A stretch of 64,000 nucleotides of DNA from Spirulina subsalsa FACHB-351. Lineage in GTDB: Bacteria > Cyanobacteriota > Cyanobacteriia > Cyanobacteriales > Spirulinaceae. The stretch covers positions 1 to 64,000 of the forward strand of contig NZ_JAIHOM010000007.1 in the NCBI RefSeq assembly GCF_026130165.1, given 5' to 3'. The notes under the pieces were generated by a model. That model saw nothing but the letters and a program-made list of their open reading frames with translations, was not told the DNA's origin and ran no database searches. Positions 51,504-61,654 of the stretch are shown piece after piece (within the stretch, counting starts at the first letter, position 1; each line of letters starts with the position of its first letter). The position numbers and the translations under genes are program-made.

Positions 51504-52109
51504 TCAATCGACAATGGCATGAATGAGAACATCCGTTAACGTCATTTCCCCCATTTCATCAATCGTCAAAGTGTCCACAATATCAAAACGCGCTCCCGCC
51601 CCTTGCAACTGATCATCTAATACCTTTAAAAAACGGGTCGCCTCTCCATTATGACCGACTTGAATAAAGGAAATCGCTAACTCATCATCTCGCTCAATCC
51701 GTTGTGAAGCGTCTAGGATTAAACGAATTAAGCGCCCTCGATCTTTAATATTGCCATCAGTTACGACTAAAAATGTCTCTCCATTGGGCTTAGACTGCCC
51801 TAATGCCTTTCGTTCAAAATAACTATGTAGGGCATCCTCTAAGGCGCTACAAAGCCCGGTGTGACCTGTGGGGGTGTTTTCCTGAAAGATTCGTGCCACT
51901 CGGTCAGATGTAACATGATCATAACGACGAAAACGCCCGGAAAATACATAAACTGTAATGCCATCGGGGTCAAACATCTCGCACTGTATGGCTAAAGCAA
52001 GGGTAGACTCCTGCATGATTTCCCAGTGACTTTTGCCTACTCGCGGGTCAATTTGTGACATACTGCCACTTTTATCAATAATCAGGGTGTAGTCACGGGC
52101 TTCTAGCAT
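51504..52109 (-). CDS. VWA-domain protein with MIDAS motif
   Basis: Product of 201 residues forming a single von Willebrand factor A domain. The metal-ion-dependent adhesion site is intact: D12-x-S14-x-S16 (IIDKSGSMS), with Thr in TGHTGL and Asp in VVTDGNIKDR as later ligands. VWA proteins usually bridge proteins in a Mg2+-dependent way. The ATG is preceded by GGGGAGACTCCC. It lies between the Slr1339-family gene and ndhN on the same strand (40 bases from ndhN), a partnership worth noting but untested. No signal peptide or membrane segment. Confidence 0.88.
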   Translation of the reverse strand: MLEARDYTLIIDKSGSMSQIDPRVGKSHWEIMQESTLALAIQCEMFDPDGITVYVFSGRFRRYDHVTSDRVARIFQENTPTGHTGLCSALEDALHSYFERKALGQSKPNGETFLVVTDGNIKDRGRLIRLILDASQRIERDDELAISFIQVGHNGEATRFLKVLDDQLQGAGARFDIVDTLTIDEMGEMTLTDVLIHAIVD

Positions 52110-52149
52110 GGGAGTCTCCCCGCTTCTGCAAGGTTGAAAGAATGGAGAG

Positions 52150-52626
52150 TTAGGCAGCGCGAATGACATCCTGAAGGGGTTGCCACCGGAAATAACGCTC
52201 TCCTCCTAATTCTAAGACAACTTTCAATCGGGGTTCTTGTTTGGGCAGATTGACCAGATATTCAATTTCTTGGTTGGACAAAATCATGCCTTCAAGAATC
52301 CACAAGACTAGACCTTTAGCGGTGGGTGGCAGGGTTTCTAATTGGGAGAGTGCGATCGCCGGAACATAATACACCGGCCCCACAGCCGCACTCTGGGCAA
52401 TATTCTTCTTGCCTAAATGAGGAGGTCGCACCCCATGCACCCCCGTTAAATAGGACGCTACATCCCCCAAGCCCCGCGCTGTCAAGTGGAGGGAATAATA
52501 CCCCGTAGCCCGTAAGCGTCGTTGATAGCGACCCTCAAAACCCCCTTCTAAGGGCGCGTACACACCTAAAGCACCATGCTTTTCTAAATCCCGAATAAAG
52601 GGTTTCCCCGTCGTCAGTAGCGGCAT
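52150..52626 (-). CDS. ndhN: NDH-1 subunit N
   Basis: Peripheral subunit of 158 residues of the photosynthetic NDH-1 complex, which accepts electrons from ferredoxin and works in cyclic electron flow and CO2 uptake. The sequence follows known NdhN closely: FIRDLEKHGALGVYAPLEGG, FEGRYQRRLRATGYYSL, GVHGVRPPHLGKK and YFRWQPLQDV. It diverges from the ribosomal cluster, with 575 bases between the two starts, and is probably the first gene of the ndhN-VWA-Slr1339 series. Confidence 0.95.
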   Translation of the reverse strand: MPLLTTGKPFIRDLEKHGALGVYAPLEGGFEGRYQRRLRATGYYSLHLTARGLGDVASYLTGVHGVRPPHLGKKNIAQSAAVGPVYYVPAIALSQLETLPPTAKGLVLWILEGMILSNQEIEYLVNLPKQEPRLKVVLELGGERYFRWQPLQDVIRAA

Positions 52627-53201
52627 AACCTTCTCACATTGCTAAAAAACGGCTTGATCTCCTTGCCAATTATAAAGACTCCCGGCTCAATTCCCAATCT
52701 CTCTCCCATCCCTTGACTCTTTGCGTCAAAACCGCTATAGTGGACGATTGTGACCTCATAAACACCCTAAGCGTGTTGAGGTTGAACGTGAGGTTCAATC
52801 AGTGACCACCTGAAGAAACAAAAGGGTTTCAACCCCCAGAGTTCCAGCGTGACACTAGATGAATGCCTCGTTCAAGATACTGAGGAGAGCTTAATTGAGT
52901 TCCTTAAGTCCTGAGCGAAACACGGCAACTCGTTAGCTAATTACTTGGTTTGACCGTTCACAGAACTCCTAGATTTCTAGTCCCTGCAAACAGGTTAAAC
53001 CCGATAGCAAAACGCGAAAACCGTTGATCTTCCGTGATCATCATGTTCCGGTCATCCCGTCTGGATGATCCTGTGCGTGGTCGTCATGGACGTTTCTTGT
53101 GAAGTGCGGGCAACATCGGAGGACGAACCTATCTCCGGGCCCAAATCTTTAATTCAAGTTGATTCAAGTAGTGTTGTCTAGCAAAAGAGAGGGGTAAACC
53201 C
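52627..53201. promoter_or_regulatory. Divergent promoter region and long leader of the S10 operon
   Basis: No ORF of note. The right half (about 52960-53200) looks like a structured mRNA leader. GATCATC (53036-53042) pairs with GATGATC (53064-53070), and an alternative, nearly perfect pairing GGTCATCC / GGATGATCC (53050-53071) is mutually exclusive with it. Ribosomal-protein-mediated control of rplC onward through these structures is plausible but unproven. Confidence 0.5.
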
Positions 53202-53840
53202 GTGTCTTTCGGTATCCTCGGTACCAAACTGGGCATGACTCAAATTTTTGACCAAGAAACCGGAAAAGCGATTCCGGTGACAGTCATTCAAGCAGGTCCA
53301 TGCACCGTTACTCAAATTAAAACACCAGAAACCGATGGCTACACCGCCGTTCAGGTCGGCTACCAAGAAGTTCGACCCAAAGCGTTAACCAAGCCAGAAC
53401 TCGGTCACTTAGAAAAATCTGGGGCTGCGCCTCTGCGTCATCTCACAGAGTATCGCGTCTCAGAATCCAATACATTTGAACTGGGACAAGCCATCAAGGC
53501 TGATATTTTTAGCCCCGGTCAACTGATTGATGTTCATGGAACGAGCATCGGTCGTGGTTTTGCGGGCTATCAAAAGCGGCATAACTTCCGACGCGGCCCC
53601 ATGTCTCACGGTTCCAAAAACCACCGACAACCCGGTTCTACCGGTCCGGGGACAACTCCCGGTCGGATTTTCCCCGGGAAACGCATGGCTGGACGCTATG
53701 GCGGAACCAAAGTGACCATCCGCAAGCTGGAAGTGGTGCGAGTGGACGCAGAACGCAACCTGTTACTGGTGAAAGGCTCTGTCCCCGGCAAACCCGGCGC
53801 ATTGGTCAGCATTACGCCCGCCAATATTGTCGGTCAATAG
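53202..53840 (+). CDS. rplC: Ribosomal protein L3
   Basis: Large-subunit assembly protein of 212 residues near the peptidyl-transferase centre. It starts with GTG ([16 protein letters not shown]) after AGAGAGGGG and carries the L3 signature [17 protein letters not shown]. First gene of the cluster; the S10 gene (rpsJ) that leads it in E. coli is absent, as in other cyanobacteria. Confidence 0.98.
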   Translation: MSFGILGTKLGMTQIFDQETGKAIPVTVIQAGPCTVTQIKTPETDGYTAVQVGYQEVRPKALTKPELGHLEKSGAAPLRHLTEYRVSESNTFELGQAIKADIFSPGQLIDVHGTSIGRGFAGYQKRHNFRRGPMSHGSKNHRQPGSTGPGTTPGRIFPGKRMAGRYGGTKVTIRKLEVVRVDAERNLLLVKGSVPGKPGALVSITPANIVGQ

Positions 53841-53901
53841 AGCCATCAGTCCAATCCTAGAACAGAAAACGAACCAGAAAATAGGAACCAGAAAATAAAC
53901 A

Positions 53902-54534
53902 ATGGTTACTTGTGTAGTGAAAAACTGGGAAGGGGAAGCGGTTGGTGAAGCCACCCTAGAACTGAAGGTTGCTAAAGAAGAAAATGCAGCCCATATTGTT
54001 CACCGCGCCCTAGTGCGTCAACTGGCCAACGCCCGACAAGGTACCGCCTCCACCAAAACCCGCGCCGAAGTGCGTGGGGGGGGACGTAAACCTTGGCGGC
54101 AAAAAGGCACCGGACGCGCCAGAGCCGGATCCATTCGTTCTCCCCTGTGGCGGGGAGGCGGGGTCATTTTCGGACCCAAACCCAGAGATTATAGCCAAAA
54201 AATGAACCGCAAAGAGCGGCGGCTGGCTTTGAGAACAGCGATCGCCAGTCGGGCAGAGGACATCATTGTAGTGGAAGAATTTGCCGAACAATTTGCTCGC
54301 CCCAAAACCAAGGATTTAGTCACCGCTTTAAACCGTTGGGGTGCAAACCTTGACCGGAAAGTGCTGCTCATCCTTAACGAAAAAGTGGAGGGGGTTTACC
54401 TATCCGGTCGGAATATCGCCAATCTGAGAATGATTTCAGCGAATCAGTTAAACGTTTACGACTTACTGAACGCCGACCGCATTGTTACCACTCCTTCAGC
54501 ACTGGCAACGATTCAGGAGGTCTACAGTGACTGA
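53902..54534 (+). CDS. rplD: Ribosomal protein L4
   Basis: 50S protein of 210 residues. The [19 protein letters not shown] loop that reaches into the exit tunnel is intact. In E. coli L4 represses its own operon by binding the leader; whether the leader here responds likewise is unknown. Its last codons overlap the start of rplW (GTGACTGA). Confidence 0.98.
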   Translation: MVTCVVKNWEGEAVGEATLELKVAKEENAAHIVHRALVRQLANARQGTASTKTRAEVRGGGRKPWRQKGTGRARAGSIRSPLWRGGGVIFGPKPRDYSQKMNRKERRLALRTAIASRAEDIIVVEEFAEQFARPKTKDLVTALNRWGANLDRKVLLILNEKVEGVYLSGRNIANLRMISANQLNVYDLLNADRIVTTPSALATIQEVYSD

Positions 54535-54829
54535 GTACAATCCCCGTGATTTAGCCGATCTGATCATCAAGCCGATTGTGACGGAAAAAGCAACCCTGTT
54601 GCTTGAACAAAACAAATACGTCTTTGATGTGGTTCTCAAAGCCACCAAACCCGAGATTAAAGCGGCCATTGAGAGTTTATTTAACGTCAAAGTGACGAAA
54701 GTGAACACAGCGCGCCCCCCGCGTAAGAAAAAACGGGTCGGGCGGTTTGTGGGCTATAAACCCCAATACAAACGCGCCATCGTCACCTTAGCCGAAGGGG
54801 ATTCCATTGTTCTCTTCCCAGATGTTTAG
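54527..54829 (+). CDS. rplW: Ribosomal protein L23
   Basis: Exit-tunnel protein of 100 residues that docks trigger factor and SRP. The start is the GTG at 54527 giving [13 protein letters not shown]; it overlaps the rplD stop by eight bases, so translation is coupled. A GGAGG site lies seven bases before it. Key stretches: [36 protein letters not shown]. Confidence 0.97.
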   Translation: MTEYNPRDLADLIIKPIVTEKATLLLEQNKYVFDVVLKATKPEIKAAIESLFNVKVTKVNTARPPRKKKRVGRFVGYKPQYKRAIVTLAEGDSIVLFPDV

Positions 54830-54870
54830 GTCAGACCAACAACTACCACATCTAAAATCTAAAATCTAAA

Positions 54871-55704
54871 ATGGGTATTCGTTCTTATCGACCAATGACT
54901 CCTGGGACTCGGCAAGCCAGTGTTTCTGACTTTGCGGACATCACCAAGAGTAAACCAGAAAAATCCCTCACCCAGTATAAGCACCGCAAAAAAGGTCGCA
55001 ATAACCGGGGGGTAATTACTAGCCGCCGTCGGGGGGGTGGACACAAACGCCTCTACCGTTTAATTGATTTTCGGCGGGATAAACACAACATTCCAGCGCG
55101 GGTGGCGGCCATTGAATATGACCCCAACCGCAGCGCTCGCATTGCTTTGCTCTACTACCAAGATGGAGAAAAGCGTTACATTATCTGTCCCGACAAATTA
55201 CAAGTCGGGAGTACCGTAGTCTCGGGTCCCACGGCCCCCTACGAAGACGGCAACGCCCTGCCCTTAAGTAACATCCCATTAGGGACCGATGTTCACAACA
55301 TCGAGTTATACCCCGGTCGGGGAGGGCAAATGGTACGAGCGGCTGGCGGTTCAGCCCAAGTAGTCGCCAAAGAAGGGGATTACGTCACCCTGCGCTTACC
55401 CTCCAAAGAGGTGCGCATGGTGCGCAAAGAATGCTACGCCACCATTGGTAAAGTCGGCAACGCCGATGCCCGCAACTTGAGTTTAGGGAAAGCCGGACGC
55501 TCCCGCCACTTAGGCCGTAGACCGGAAGTCCGAGGCAGTGCCATGAACCCGGTGGATCACCCCCATGGTGGTGGTGAAGGCCGCGCTCCCATCGGTCGTC
55601 CCGGCCCAGTCACGCCTTGGGGTAAACCCGCCTTGGGTCGTAAAACTCGTAAACGCAATAAACCGAGCGATCGCCTGATCGTCCGGCGACGTAGCTCAAG
55701 GTAG
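54871..55704 (+). CDS. rplB: Ribosomal protein L2
   Basis: 50S protein of 277 residues needed for subunit joining and peptidyl transfer. The C-terminal signature [15 protein letters not shown] (residues 227-241) includes the functionally important His. The 41-base gap after rplW contains tandem AATCTAA units, another short heptad expansion. Confidence 0.98.
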   Translation: MGIRSYRPMTPGTRQASVSDFADITKSKPEKSLTQYKHRKKGRNNRGVITSRRRGGGHKRLYRLIDFRRDKHNIPARVAAIEYDPNRSARIALLYYQDGEKRYIICPDKLQVGSTVVSGPTAPYEDGNALPLSNIPLGTDVHNIELYPGRGGQMVRAAGGSAQVVAKEGDYVTLRLPSKEVRMVRKECYATIGKVGNADARNLSLGKAGRSRHLGRRPEVRGSAMNPVDHPHGGGEGRAPIGRPGPVTPWGKPALGRKTRKRNKPSDRLIVRRRSSR

Positions 55705-55716
55705 GAGGCAAAAACT

Positions 55717-55998
55717 ATGAGTCGTTCTCTGAAAAAAGGTCCCTTCATCGCGGACAGTTTATTAAGCAAAATCGAAAAGCTGAATGAAAAAGGCGAAAAA
55801 CAGGTGATTAAAACCTGGTCCCGCGCCTCAACCATTCTGCCCAACATGGTAGGTCACACCATTGCCGTTCATAACGGGAGGCAGCACGTCCCCGTTTATG
55901 TGTCCGAGCAAATGGTGGGTCATAAATTAGGCGAATTTGCACCGACCCGGACCTTCCGCGGCCACGCCAAAAGTGACAAAAAAGCCGGGAGACGCTAA
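55717..55998 (+). CDS. rpsS: Ribosomal protein S19
   Basis: 30S head protein of 93 residues ([16 protein letters not shown] start). The [17 protein letters not shown] ending is typical. It follows rplB by 12 bases with AGGAGG before the ATG. Confidence 0.98.
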   Translation: MSRSLKKGPFIADSLLSKIEKLNEKGEKQVIKTWSRASTILPNMVGHTIAVHNGRQHVPVYVSEQMVGHKLGEFAPTRTFRGHAKSDKKAGRR

Positions 55999-56010
55999 GG
56001 GGAGAAAACT

Positions 56011-56370
56011 ATGGCAGTTGAAACACAAGAAGAAGTTAAAGCGATCGCCCGCTACATTCGGATGTCCCCCTTTAAAGTGCGGCGCGTACTCGACCAAATT
56101 CGGGGTCGCTCCTACCGGGAAGCCCTGATTATCCTCGAATTCATGCCCTATCGAGCCTGTGAACCGATCACCAAAGTCCTCCGTTCTGCGGTGGCCAATG
56201 CGGAACACAACAACGGTTATGACCCCAGAGACCTGGTAGTGACCCAAGCCTACGCCGACCAAGGTCCCAAACTGCGGCGGTTTCGCGCTCGCGCCCAAGG
56301 CCGGGCTTATCAAATCCATAAGCCCACCTGTCACATCACCGTTGCCGTTGCCCCATTACTAGAGGAATAG
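56011..56370 (+). CDS. rplV: Ribosomal protein L22
   Basis: 50S exit-tunnel protein of 119 residues. It has [20 protein letters not shown] near the start and the long beta-hairpin region ([19 protein letters not shown]) that lines the tunnel and affects macrolide sensitivity. GGGGAG precedes the ATG, 12 bases after rpsS. Confidence 0.98.
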   Translation: MAVETQEEVKAIARYIRMSPFKVRRVLDQIRGRSYREALIILEFMPYRACEPITKVLRSAVANAEHNNGYDPRDLVVTQAYADQGPKLRRFRARAQGRAYQIHKPTCHITVAVAPLLEE

Positions 56371-56381
56371 AGGAAAAAAAC

Positions 56382-57101
56382 GTGGGACAGAAGATTCATC
56401 CAACTGGTTTCCGTTTAGGAGTCACCAAAGAGCATAAGTCCTGTTGGTATGCCGATACCAAACGCTATCCCGAACTCCTGCAAGAAGATCATCAGATTCG
56501 GCAGTATGTCGAGAAAAACCTCAACAACGCCGGAATCTCTGATGTGCGCATCGAACGGAAAGCCGATCAAATCGACCTAGAAATTCATACCGCTCGCCCC
56601 GGCGTAGTGGTCGGTCGGGGCGGCAGTGGTATTGAATCCCTCCGCACCGGACTGCAAGAACACCTCGGCGGCAACCGCCAAATCCGCGTCAACGTGATCG
56701 AAGTCTCCCGCGTCGATGCCGATGGGGTCTTAATCGCCGAATACATCGCCCAACAACTGGAACGACGGGTTTCGTTCCGGCGCGTAGTGCGTCAAGCCAT
56801 TCAACGCGCCCAACGAGCCGAAGTGCAAGGCATCAAGATCCAAGTCAGTGGCCGCTTAAACGGGGCAGAAATTGCCCGGACCGAGTGGACTCGCGAAGGT
56901 CGGGTTCCCCTGCACACCCTGCGCGCTGATATCGACTACGCCTATCGCACCGCCCGCACGATCTACGGGATCTTAGGCATTAAGGTCTGGGTCTTCAAAG
57001 GGGAAATCATCCCCGGTCAAGAAGAAGCCCCCAGCGCCGCTCCCGCGCAAACCCCCCGTCGTCAACGTCGCCGTCAACAATTTGAAGACCGCTCCGAATA
57101 G
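56382..57101 (+). CDS. rpsC: Ribosomal protein S3
   Basis: 30S protein of 239 residues at the mRNA entry site, starting with GTG ([13 protein letters not shown]). The KH motif is [13 protein letters not shown]. The end carries a 25-residue Pro/Ala/Arg-rich tail ([18 protein letters not shown]), longer than in E. coli. Confidence 0.97.
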   Translation: MGQKIHPTGFRLGVTKEHKSCWYADTKRYPELLQEDHQIRQYVEKNLNNAGISDVRIERKADQIDLEIHTARPGVVVGRGGSGIESLRTGLQEHLGGNRQIRVNVIEVSRVDADGVLIAEYIAQQLERRVSFRRVVRQAIQRAQRAEVQGIKIQVSGRLNGAEIARTEWTREGRVPLHTLRADIDYAYRTARTIYGILGIKVWVFKGEIIPGQEEAPSAAPAQTPRRQRRRQQFEDRSE

Positions 57102-57183
57102 GTGGATCTTCCGAATTGTTAACGGTTGAGGATGACCGGGAGCAAGGATAAGGGTTGCGGTCGGGATCATTGTTCCCAGCCTG

Positions 57184-57211
57184 CACCCATCACCCATTAC
57201 CGATTACCCAA
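57184..57211 (+). repeat. Heptad array before rplP
   Basis: Four 7-base units (CACCCAT, CACCCAT, TACCGAT, TACCCAA) filling the 28 bases just before the rplP start codon, inside a ribosomal operon. They leave no visible ribosome-binding site next to the ATG. Confidence 0.7.
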
Positions 57212-57213
57212 CC

Positions 57214-57633
57214 ATGTTAAGTCCTAGAAGAACAAAGTTCCGGAAACAACACCGTGGGCGGATGAGAGGTCTGGCCAAAGGAGGTACTACCTTTAATTTT
57301 GGTGAGTTTGCGCTCCAAGCCACAGAACCCTCTTGGATTACTGCCCGCCAAATTGAGGCCGCCCGTCGTGCCATGACCCGTTATGTCCGCCGGGGTGGGA
57401 AAATCTGGATTCGGATTTTCCCCGATAAACCCGTGACCATGCGACCCGCCGAAACCCGGATGGGTTCAGGGAAAGGCTCCCCCGAATTCTGGGTAGCCGT
57501 AGTTAAACCCGGTCGCATCATGTTTGAAATGGCCGGGGTGAGTGAAGAAGTCGCCCGGGAAGCCATGCGTCTGGCCGCCCAAAAACTGCCCATCAAGACT
57601 AAGTTTATTGTTCGTCCCCAGGAGGAAGTCTAA
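57214..57633 (+). CDS. rplP: Ribosomal protein L16
   Basis: 50S protein of 139 residues near the A-site. Start [17 protein letters not shown]; contains [17 protein letters not shown] and [16 protein letters not shown], the family signatures. It is preceded by a 112-base gap with a heptad array and no clear ribosome-binding site, unusual for this cluster. Confidence 0.98.
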   Translation: MLSPRRTKFRKQHRGRMRGLAKGGTTFNFGEFALQATEPSWITARQIEAARRAMTRYVRRGGKIWIRIFPDKPVTMRPAETRMGSGKGSPEFWVAVVKPGRIMFEMAGVSEEVAREAMRLAAQKLPIKTKFIVRPQEEV

Positions 57634-57636
57634 ATT

Positions 57637-57879
57637 ATGGCACTTCCTAAAGTTTCAGATGCCCGCAAACTGAGCGATCAAGAATTGAGCGCGGCCATTG
57701 TGGAAGCCAAGAAAAAACTGTTTGATTTGCGCTTACAACAAGCCACCCGACGGTTAGAAAAAACTCACGAGTTTAAACATACTCGCCGTTGGATTGCTCA
57801 ACTGCTCACCGTTGAAACCGAACGTCAAAAAATGGCTGATGCTTCAGCCTCCACCCCTGTAGCTCAAGAAGAGGAGTAA
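57637..57879 (+). CDS. rpmC: Ribosomal protein L29
   Basis: 50S exit-site protein of 80 residues, three bases after rplP. The core ([31 protein letters not shown]) matches L29; a Ser/Ala/Glu tail extends it relative to E. coli. Confidence 0.95.
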   Translation: MALPKVSDARKLSDQELSAAIVEAKKKLFDLRLQQATRRLEKTHEFKHTRRWIAQLLTVETERQKMADASASTPVAQEEE

Positions 57880-57886
57880 CCCCCTG

Positions 57887-58135
57887 ATGGCAGCGAAAGA
57901 GCGTGTGGGAAACGTAATCAGCACCAAAATGGATAAAACCATTGTGGTGGCTGTGGAAAACCGTTCTCCCCATCCCAAGTACGGCAAAATTGTCGTCAAA
58001 ACCAAGCACTATAAGGCGCATGATGAAGAAAATCAGTGCCAAGAAGGCGACCGTGTGCGCATTCAAGAAACCCGCCCTTACAGCAAAACCAAACGCTGGA
58101 TCTTGCGCGAAATCATGAACCGCACAGTGGTCTAG
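57887..58135 (+). CDS. rpsQ: Ribosomal protein S17
   Basis: 30S primary binding protein of 82 residues. [17 protein letters not shown] near the start, and [18 protein letters not shown], the family signature, are present. Seven bases after rpmC. Confidence 0.97.
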   Translation: MAAKERVGNVISTKMDKTIVVAVENRSPHPKYGKIVVKTKHYKAHDEENQCQEGDRVRIQETRPYSKTKRWILREIMNRTVV

Positions 58136-58187
58136 CCTTCTTTATTCATCCTCTTGTTTATTACTGGCGACTGATTGCAAACCAGCC

Positions 58188-58556
58188 ATGATTCAACAAC
58201 AAACCTATCTCAATGTTGCCGACAACAGTGGCGCTCGCAAACTCATGTGTTTGCGCGTCCTCGGAACAGGCAACCGTCGCTACGGTGGCATTGGTGATGT
58301 CATTATTGCCGTCGTAAAAGATGCGATCCCCAACCAAGGGGTCAAAAAATCCGATATCGTGCGCGCCGTCATTGTGCGCACCCGCCATTCTCTCCGCCGG
58401 GATAGTGGCATGAGCATCCGCTTTGATGACAACGCCGCCGTGATTATTAACAACGACGGCAACCCCAAAGGAACCCGGGTTTTTGGTCCGGTGGCTCGCG
58501 AACTTCGGGATAAAAACTTTACGAAAATCGTTTCGTTAGCTCCGGAGGTGATCTGA
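58188..58556 (+). CDS. rplN: Ribosomal protein L14
   Basis: 50S protein of 122 residues ([18 protein letters not shown] start) that contacts 16S rRNA in an intersubunit bridge and binds the silencing factor RsfS. Signature [18 protein letters not shown] is intact. It ends one base before rplX. Confidence 0.98.
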   Translation: MIQQQTYLNVADNSGARKLMCLRVLGTGNRRYGGIGDVIIAVVKDAIPNQGVKKSDIVRAVIVRTRHSLRRDSGMSIRFDDNAAVIINNDGNPKGTRVFGPVARELRDKNFTKIVSLAPEVI

Positions 58557-58557
58557 T

Positions 58558-58911
58558 ATGGCAACTAAAGCAAAAGCAACCCCCAAAGCCTACAAAATGC
58601 ACGTCAAGAAAGGCGACACCGTACAGGTGATTTCGGGACGGGATAAAGGCAAAGTCGGGGAAGTGCTAAAAGCCATGCCCAAAGAAAGTAAAGTGGTGGT
58701 TAAGGGCGTGAACGTGCGCACCAAGCACGTTAAACCCCAACAAGAAGGCGAGTCTGGGCGGATTGAAACCTTTGAAGCCCCCATTCATAGCTCTAATGTG
58801 ATGCTCTATTCCGATAAGGAAAAAGTCACGAGCCGCGTTTGCTACACCTTCACCGAAGATGGCCGCAAAGTGCGAATGCTGAAAAAAACAGGCGAGATTT
58901 TGGACAAATAA
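58558..58911 (+). CDS. rplX: Ribosomal protein L24
   Basis: 50S assembly initiator of 117 residues with a KOW motif ([20 protein letters not shown]). The ATG lies two bases after the rplN stop, with GGAGGTGATCTG just before it. Confidence 0.97.
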   Translation: MATKAKATPKAYKMHVKKGDTVQVISGRDKGKVGEVLKAMPKESKVVVKGVNVRTKHVKPQQEGESGRIETFEAPIHSSNVMLYSDKEKVTSRVCYTFTEDGRKVRMLKKTGEILDK

Positions 58912-58970
58912 CCCCCCTTCTCTCCGATTCACCCTCGTTCCTGACCAAGCCCAGGAAGCACTAAACAACC

Positions 58971-59516
58971 ATGACACAACGACTGAAAACCCTGTATCAA
59001 GAAACCATTGTTCCCAAATTAACGGAACAATTTGGTTACACCAATATCCATCAAGTTCCCAAAGTGGTGAAAATCACCGTCAACCGGGGACTCGGAGAAG
59101 CATCTCAAAACGCCAAAGCATTAGAATCGTCGATTAATGAACTGGCAACGATTACCGGACAAAAGCCTGTGGTGACCAAGGCCAAAAAGGCGATCGCCGG
59201 ATTCAAAATTCGTCAAGGAATGCCCGTCGGCGTAATGGTCACTCTCCGTTCTGACCGAATGTACGCCTTTTTAGACCGCTTAATTAGCCTGGCCTTACCT
59301 CGGATTCGTGACTTTCGGGGCATTAGTCCCAAAAGTTTTGACGGACGAGGGAACTACAGCCTTGGCGTGCGTGAACAGTTGATTTTCCCAGAAATTGATT
59401 ACGACAGCATTGATCAAATTCGAGGAATGGATATCTCCATCATCACCACCGCCAACACCGATGAAGAAGGACGCGCCCTCTTGAAAGAGATGGGAATGCC
59501 CTTCCGTGACAACTAA
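58971..59516 (+). CDS. rplE: Ribosomal protein L5
   Basis: 50S protein of 181 residues that binds 5S rRNA ([37 protein letters not shown]). The rpsN gene (S14) that usually follows in E. coli is missing; rpsH comes next. Confidence 0.98.
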   Translation: MTQRLKTLYQETIVPKLTEQFGYTNIHQVPKVVKITVNRGLGEASQNAKALESSINELATITGQKPVVTKAKKAIAGFKIRQGMPVGVMVTLRSDRMYAFLDRLISLALPRIRDFRGISPKSFDGRGNYSLGVREQLIFPEIDYDSIDQIRGMDISIITTANTDEEGRALLKEMGMPFRDN

Positions 59517-59564
59517 GCCCAGCAGCCTTGCATCAGCACTATAAGGAGGAAAAAGCTTTCACCT

Positions 59565-59966
59565 ATGGCGGCTAACGACACCATTTCCGATATGCTCACC
59601 CGCATCCGCAATGCGGGGGCAGTCAGACACCCCACGACCCATATTCCCTCAACCCGAGTCACCCGCGATATTGCCAAAGTTCTCAAAGCGGAAGGCTTTA
59701 TTGGAGACTACGAAGAAGTCGGGGAAGGCGTGAAGAAAGAACTGGTTCTGACCCTGAAATATAAAGGCAGAACCCGCAAACCCATCATCACCGCCCTCAA
59801 ACGCATTAGCAAACCCGGGTTACGGGTTTACAAAAACCGGAAAGAACTCCCCCGCGTCCTCGGTGGCATTGGCATCGCCATTATTTCCACCTCCAGTGGA
59901 ATCATGACCGACCGGGAAGCCCGGCAGCGAGGCATTGGCGGCGAAGTTTTGTGTTACGTCTGGTAA
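59565..59966 (+). CDS. rpsH: Ribosomal protein S8
   Basis: 30S central-domain protein of 133 residues, with the C-terminal signature [20 protein letters not shown]. In E. coli S8 represses the spc operon; no such site was identified here. AAGGAGG lies upstream of the ATG. Confidence 0.98.
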   Translation: MAANDTISDMLTRIRNAGAVRHPTTHIPSTRVTRDIAKVLKAEGFIGDYEEVGEGVKKELVLTLKYKGRTRKPIITALKRISKPGLRVYKNRKELPRVLGGIGIAIISTSSGIMTDREARQRGIGGEVLCYVW

Positions 59967-59970
59967 GAAT

Positions 59971-60033
59971 CAGTGAACAGTAAACAGTAAACAGTGAGCC
60001 GTGAGCCGTGAACAGTCAGCCGTAAACCGTAAA
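59971..60033 (+). repeat. Nine-unit heptad array between rpsH and rplF
   Basis: Exactly nine 7-base units of consensus C-(A/C)-GT-(A/G/C)-A-(A/G), beginning five bases after the rpsH stop. A second array of five TGATTAC-like units follows at 60096-60130. Together they fill most of the 190-base gap. Confidence 0.8.
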
Positions 60034-60095
60034 TCCTTTGCTCGACTAACGCCTGATAACTGATCACTCATTAGGAAACACTGATGACTAACTCA

Positions 60096-60130
60096 TGATT
60101 ACTGATTACTGGCAACTGATGACTGATCAA
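60096..60130 (+). repeat. Five-unit heptad array upstream of rplF
   Basis: Units TGATTAC, TGATTAC, TGGCAAC, TGATGAC, TGATCAA. It ends about 26 bases before the rplF start; the ribosome-binding site AAGGAG follows it. Confidence 0.75.
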
Positions 60131-60156
60131 GGACTGAAGTAAGGAGTAATGAGGTA

Positions 60157-60699
60157 ATGTCTCGTATTGGTAAACGCCCTATAGAGATCCCCGATAAAGT
60201 CACTGTCACCATTAATGGTTCCCATGTGGCCGTCAAAGGGCCTAAAGGTCAATTGGAGCGCGTCCTGCCCTCCCAAGTCAGCGTAGAACAAGAAGACAAA
60301 GTGGTGCGCGTATTGCGCAAAGACGAATCCCGCTTGTCTCGCCAGCGTCATGGTCTATCCCGTACCCTCGTCGCCAATATGGTCGAAGGGGTGTCTAAAG
60401 GCTATGAAAAACGCCTAGAAATCCAAGGGGTAGGTTATCGCGCCCAAGTTCAAGGCACAAAACTAATCTTGAACGTTGGCTACAGTAAACCCGTAGAAGT
60501 AGACCCCCCCGAAGGGATTCAACTGACCCTCGGAGAGAAAAACACTGAAGTGATTGTCAGTGGGATTAATAAAGAAATTGTGGGCAACGTGGCCGCCAAA
60601 ATTCGCGCCATCCGTCCCCCTGAAGTCTATAAAGGCAAAGGTATTCGCTATAAAGGCGAATTTGTCAGACGTAAAGCAGGTAAAGCAGGCAAGAAATAA
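60157..60699 (+). CDS. rplF: Ribosomal protein L6
   Basis: 50S protein of 180 residues near the factor-binding site ([17 protein letters not shown] start; signature [20 protein letters not shown]). It is separated from rpsH by 190 bases of repeats. Confidence 0.98.
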   Translation: MSRIGKRPIEIPDKVTVTINGSHVAVKGPKGQLERVLPSQVSVEQEDKVVRVLRKDESRLSRQRHGLSRTLVANMVEGVSKGYEKRLEIQGVGYRAQVQGTKLILNVGYSKPVEVDPPEGIQLTLGEKNTEVIVSGINKEIVGNVAAKIRAIRPPEVYKGKGIRYKGEFVRRKAGKAGKK

Positions 60700-60702
60700 A
60701 CC

Positions 60703-61065
60703 ATGAAACGTACTCGCAAAGCATCCGTACAGCGCCGTCATCGGCGGCTGCGTAAAACCGTCACCGGAACCGCCGAACGTCCCCGTCTCGCGGTCTTTCG
60801 GTCCCAACAGCACATCTATGCTCAAGTCATTGACGATGTGGCACAACATACCCTAGCCGCCGCATCCACCCTTGAGCCTGAACTGAAACAGCAACTGGCC
60901 TCTGGGTCAACTTGTGAAGCGTCTTTGGCTGTGGGTGCCGCGATCGCAGAACGAACCCTCGCCAAAGGGATCACTCAAGTCGTCTTTGACCGGGGAGGCA
61001 ACCTCTACCACGGTCGCGTGAAAGCCCTCGCCGATGCTGCCCGCGAAGGCGGATTAAACTTCTAA
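60703..61065 (+). CDS. rplR: Ribosomal protein L18
   Basis: 50S protein of 120 residues that binds 5S rRNA ([40 protein letters not shown]). It starts three bases after rplF. Confidence 0.98.
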   Translation: MKRTRKASVQRRHRRLRKTVTGTAERPRLAVFRSQQHIYAQVIDDVAQHTLAAASTLEPELKQQLASGSTCEASLAVGAAIAERTLAKGITQVVFDRGGNLYHGRVKALADAAREGGLNF

Positions 61066-61102
61066 ACCCATCCAGTCTAGGTTCAATCGAGGAAACTTAA
61101 CC

Positions 61103-61630
61103 ATGCCCAAAGGCAAGAAAAAAGGCCGTAAAAACCAAAAAGAACAAGAAAACGCCTTTCAAGAGCGCGTGATCCAAATTCGTCGGGTGAGCAAAGTCGT
61201 CAAAGGCGGTAAAAAACTCAGTTTCCGCGCCATTGTGGTAGTCGGCAATGAACGAGGTCAAGTCGGCGTAGGCGTTGGTAAAGCTGCCGATGTCATCGGA
61301 GCCGTGCGCAAAGGCGTAGCCGACGGGAAAAAACAACTGGTAGACATCTCCCTCACCAAATCCAACTCCATCACCCACCCCGCTCGCGGTGTGGCCGGAG
61401 GAGCTAAAGTCATGATGCGCCCCGCCGCACCGGGGACTGGGGTAATTGCCGGGGGAGCCGTGCGCACCGTGTTGGAACTCGCCGGAGTGAAAAACATCCT
61501 CGCCAAACAACTGGGATCCAACAACCCTTTAAACAATGCTCGGGCCGCCGTAGATGCGCTGCAAACCCTGCGCACCTTTAAAGACGTGGCCGAGGAACGA
61601 GGCATTCCAGTGGAAAACCTCTATATCTAG
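61103..61630 (+). CDS. rpsE: Ribosomal protein S5
   Basis: 30S decoding-accuracy protein of 175 residues. It starts [20 protein letters not shown] and has an S5 double-stranded RNA-binding domain ([20 protein letters not shown]). No rpmD (L30) gene follows, as in other cyanobacteria. Confidence 0.98.
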   Translation: MPKGKKKGRKNQKEQENAFQERVIQIRRVSKVVKGGKKLSFRAIVVVGNERGQVGVGVGKAADVIGAVRKGVADGKKQLVDISLTKSNSITHPARGVAGGAKVMMRPAAPGTGVIAGGAVRTVLELAGVKNILAKQLGSNNPLNNARAAVDALQTLRTFKDVAEERGIPVENLYI

Positions 61631-61654
61631 ATAGCAAGCGGGAGAACAGAAGGA

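Noticed and set aside
52627-53201. tRNA or small ncRNA gene in the leader before rplC
   Set aside because: No cloverleaf or CCA-type end found by eye; structures fit an mRNA leader better.
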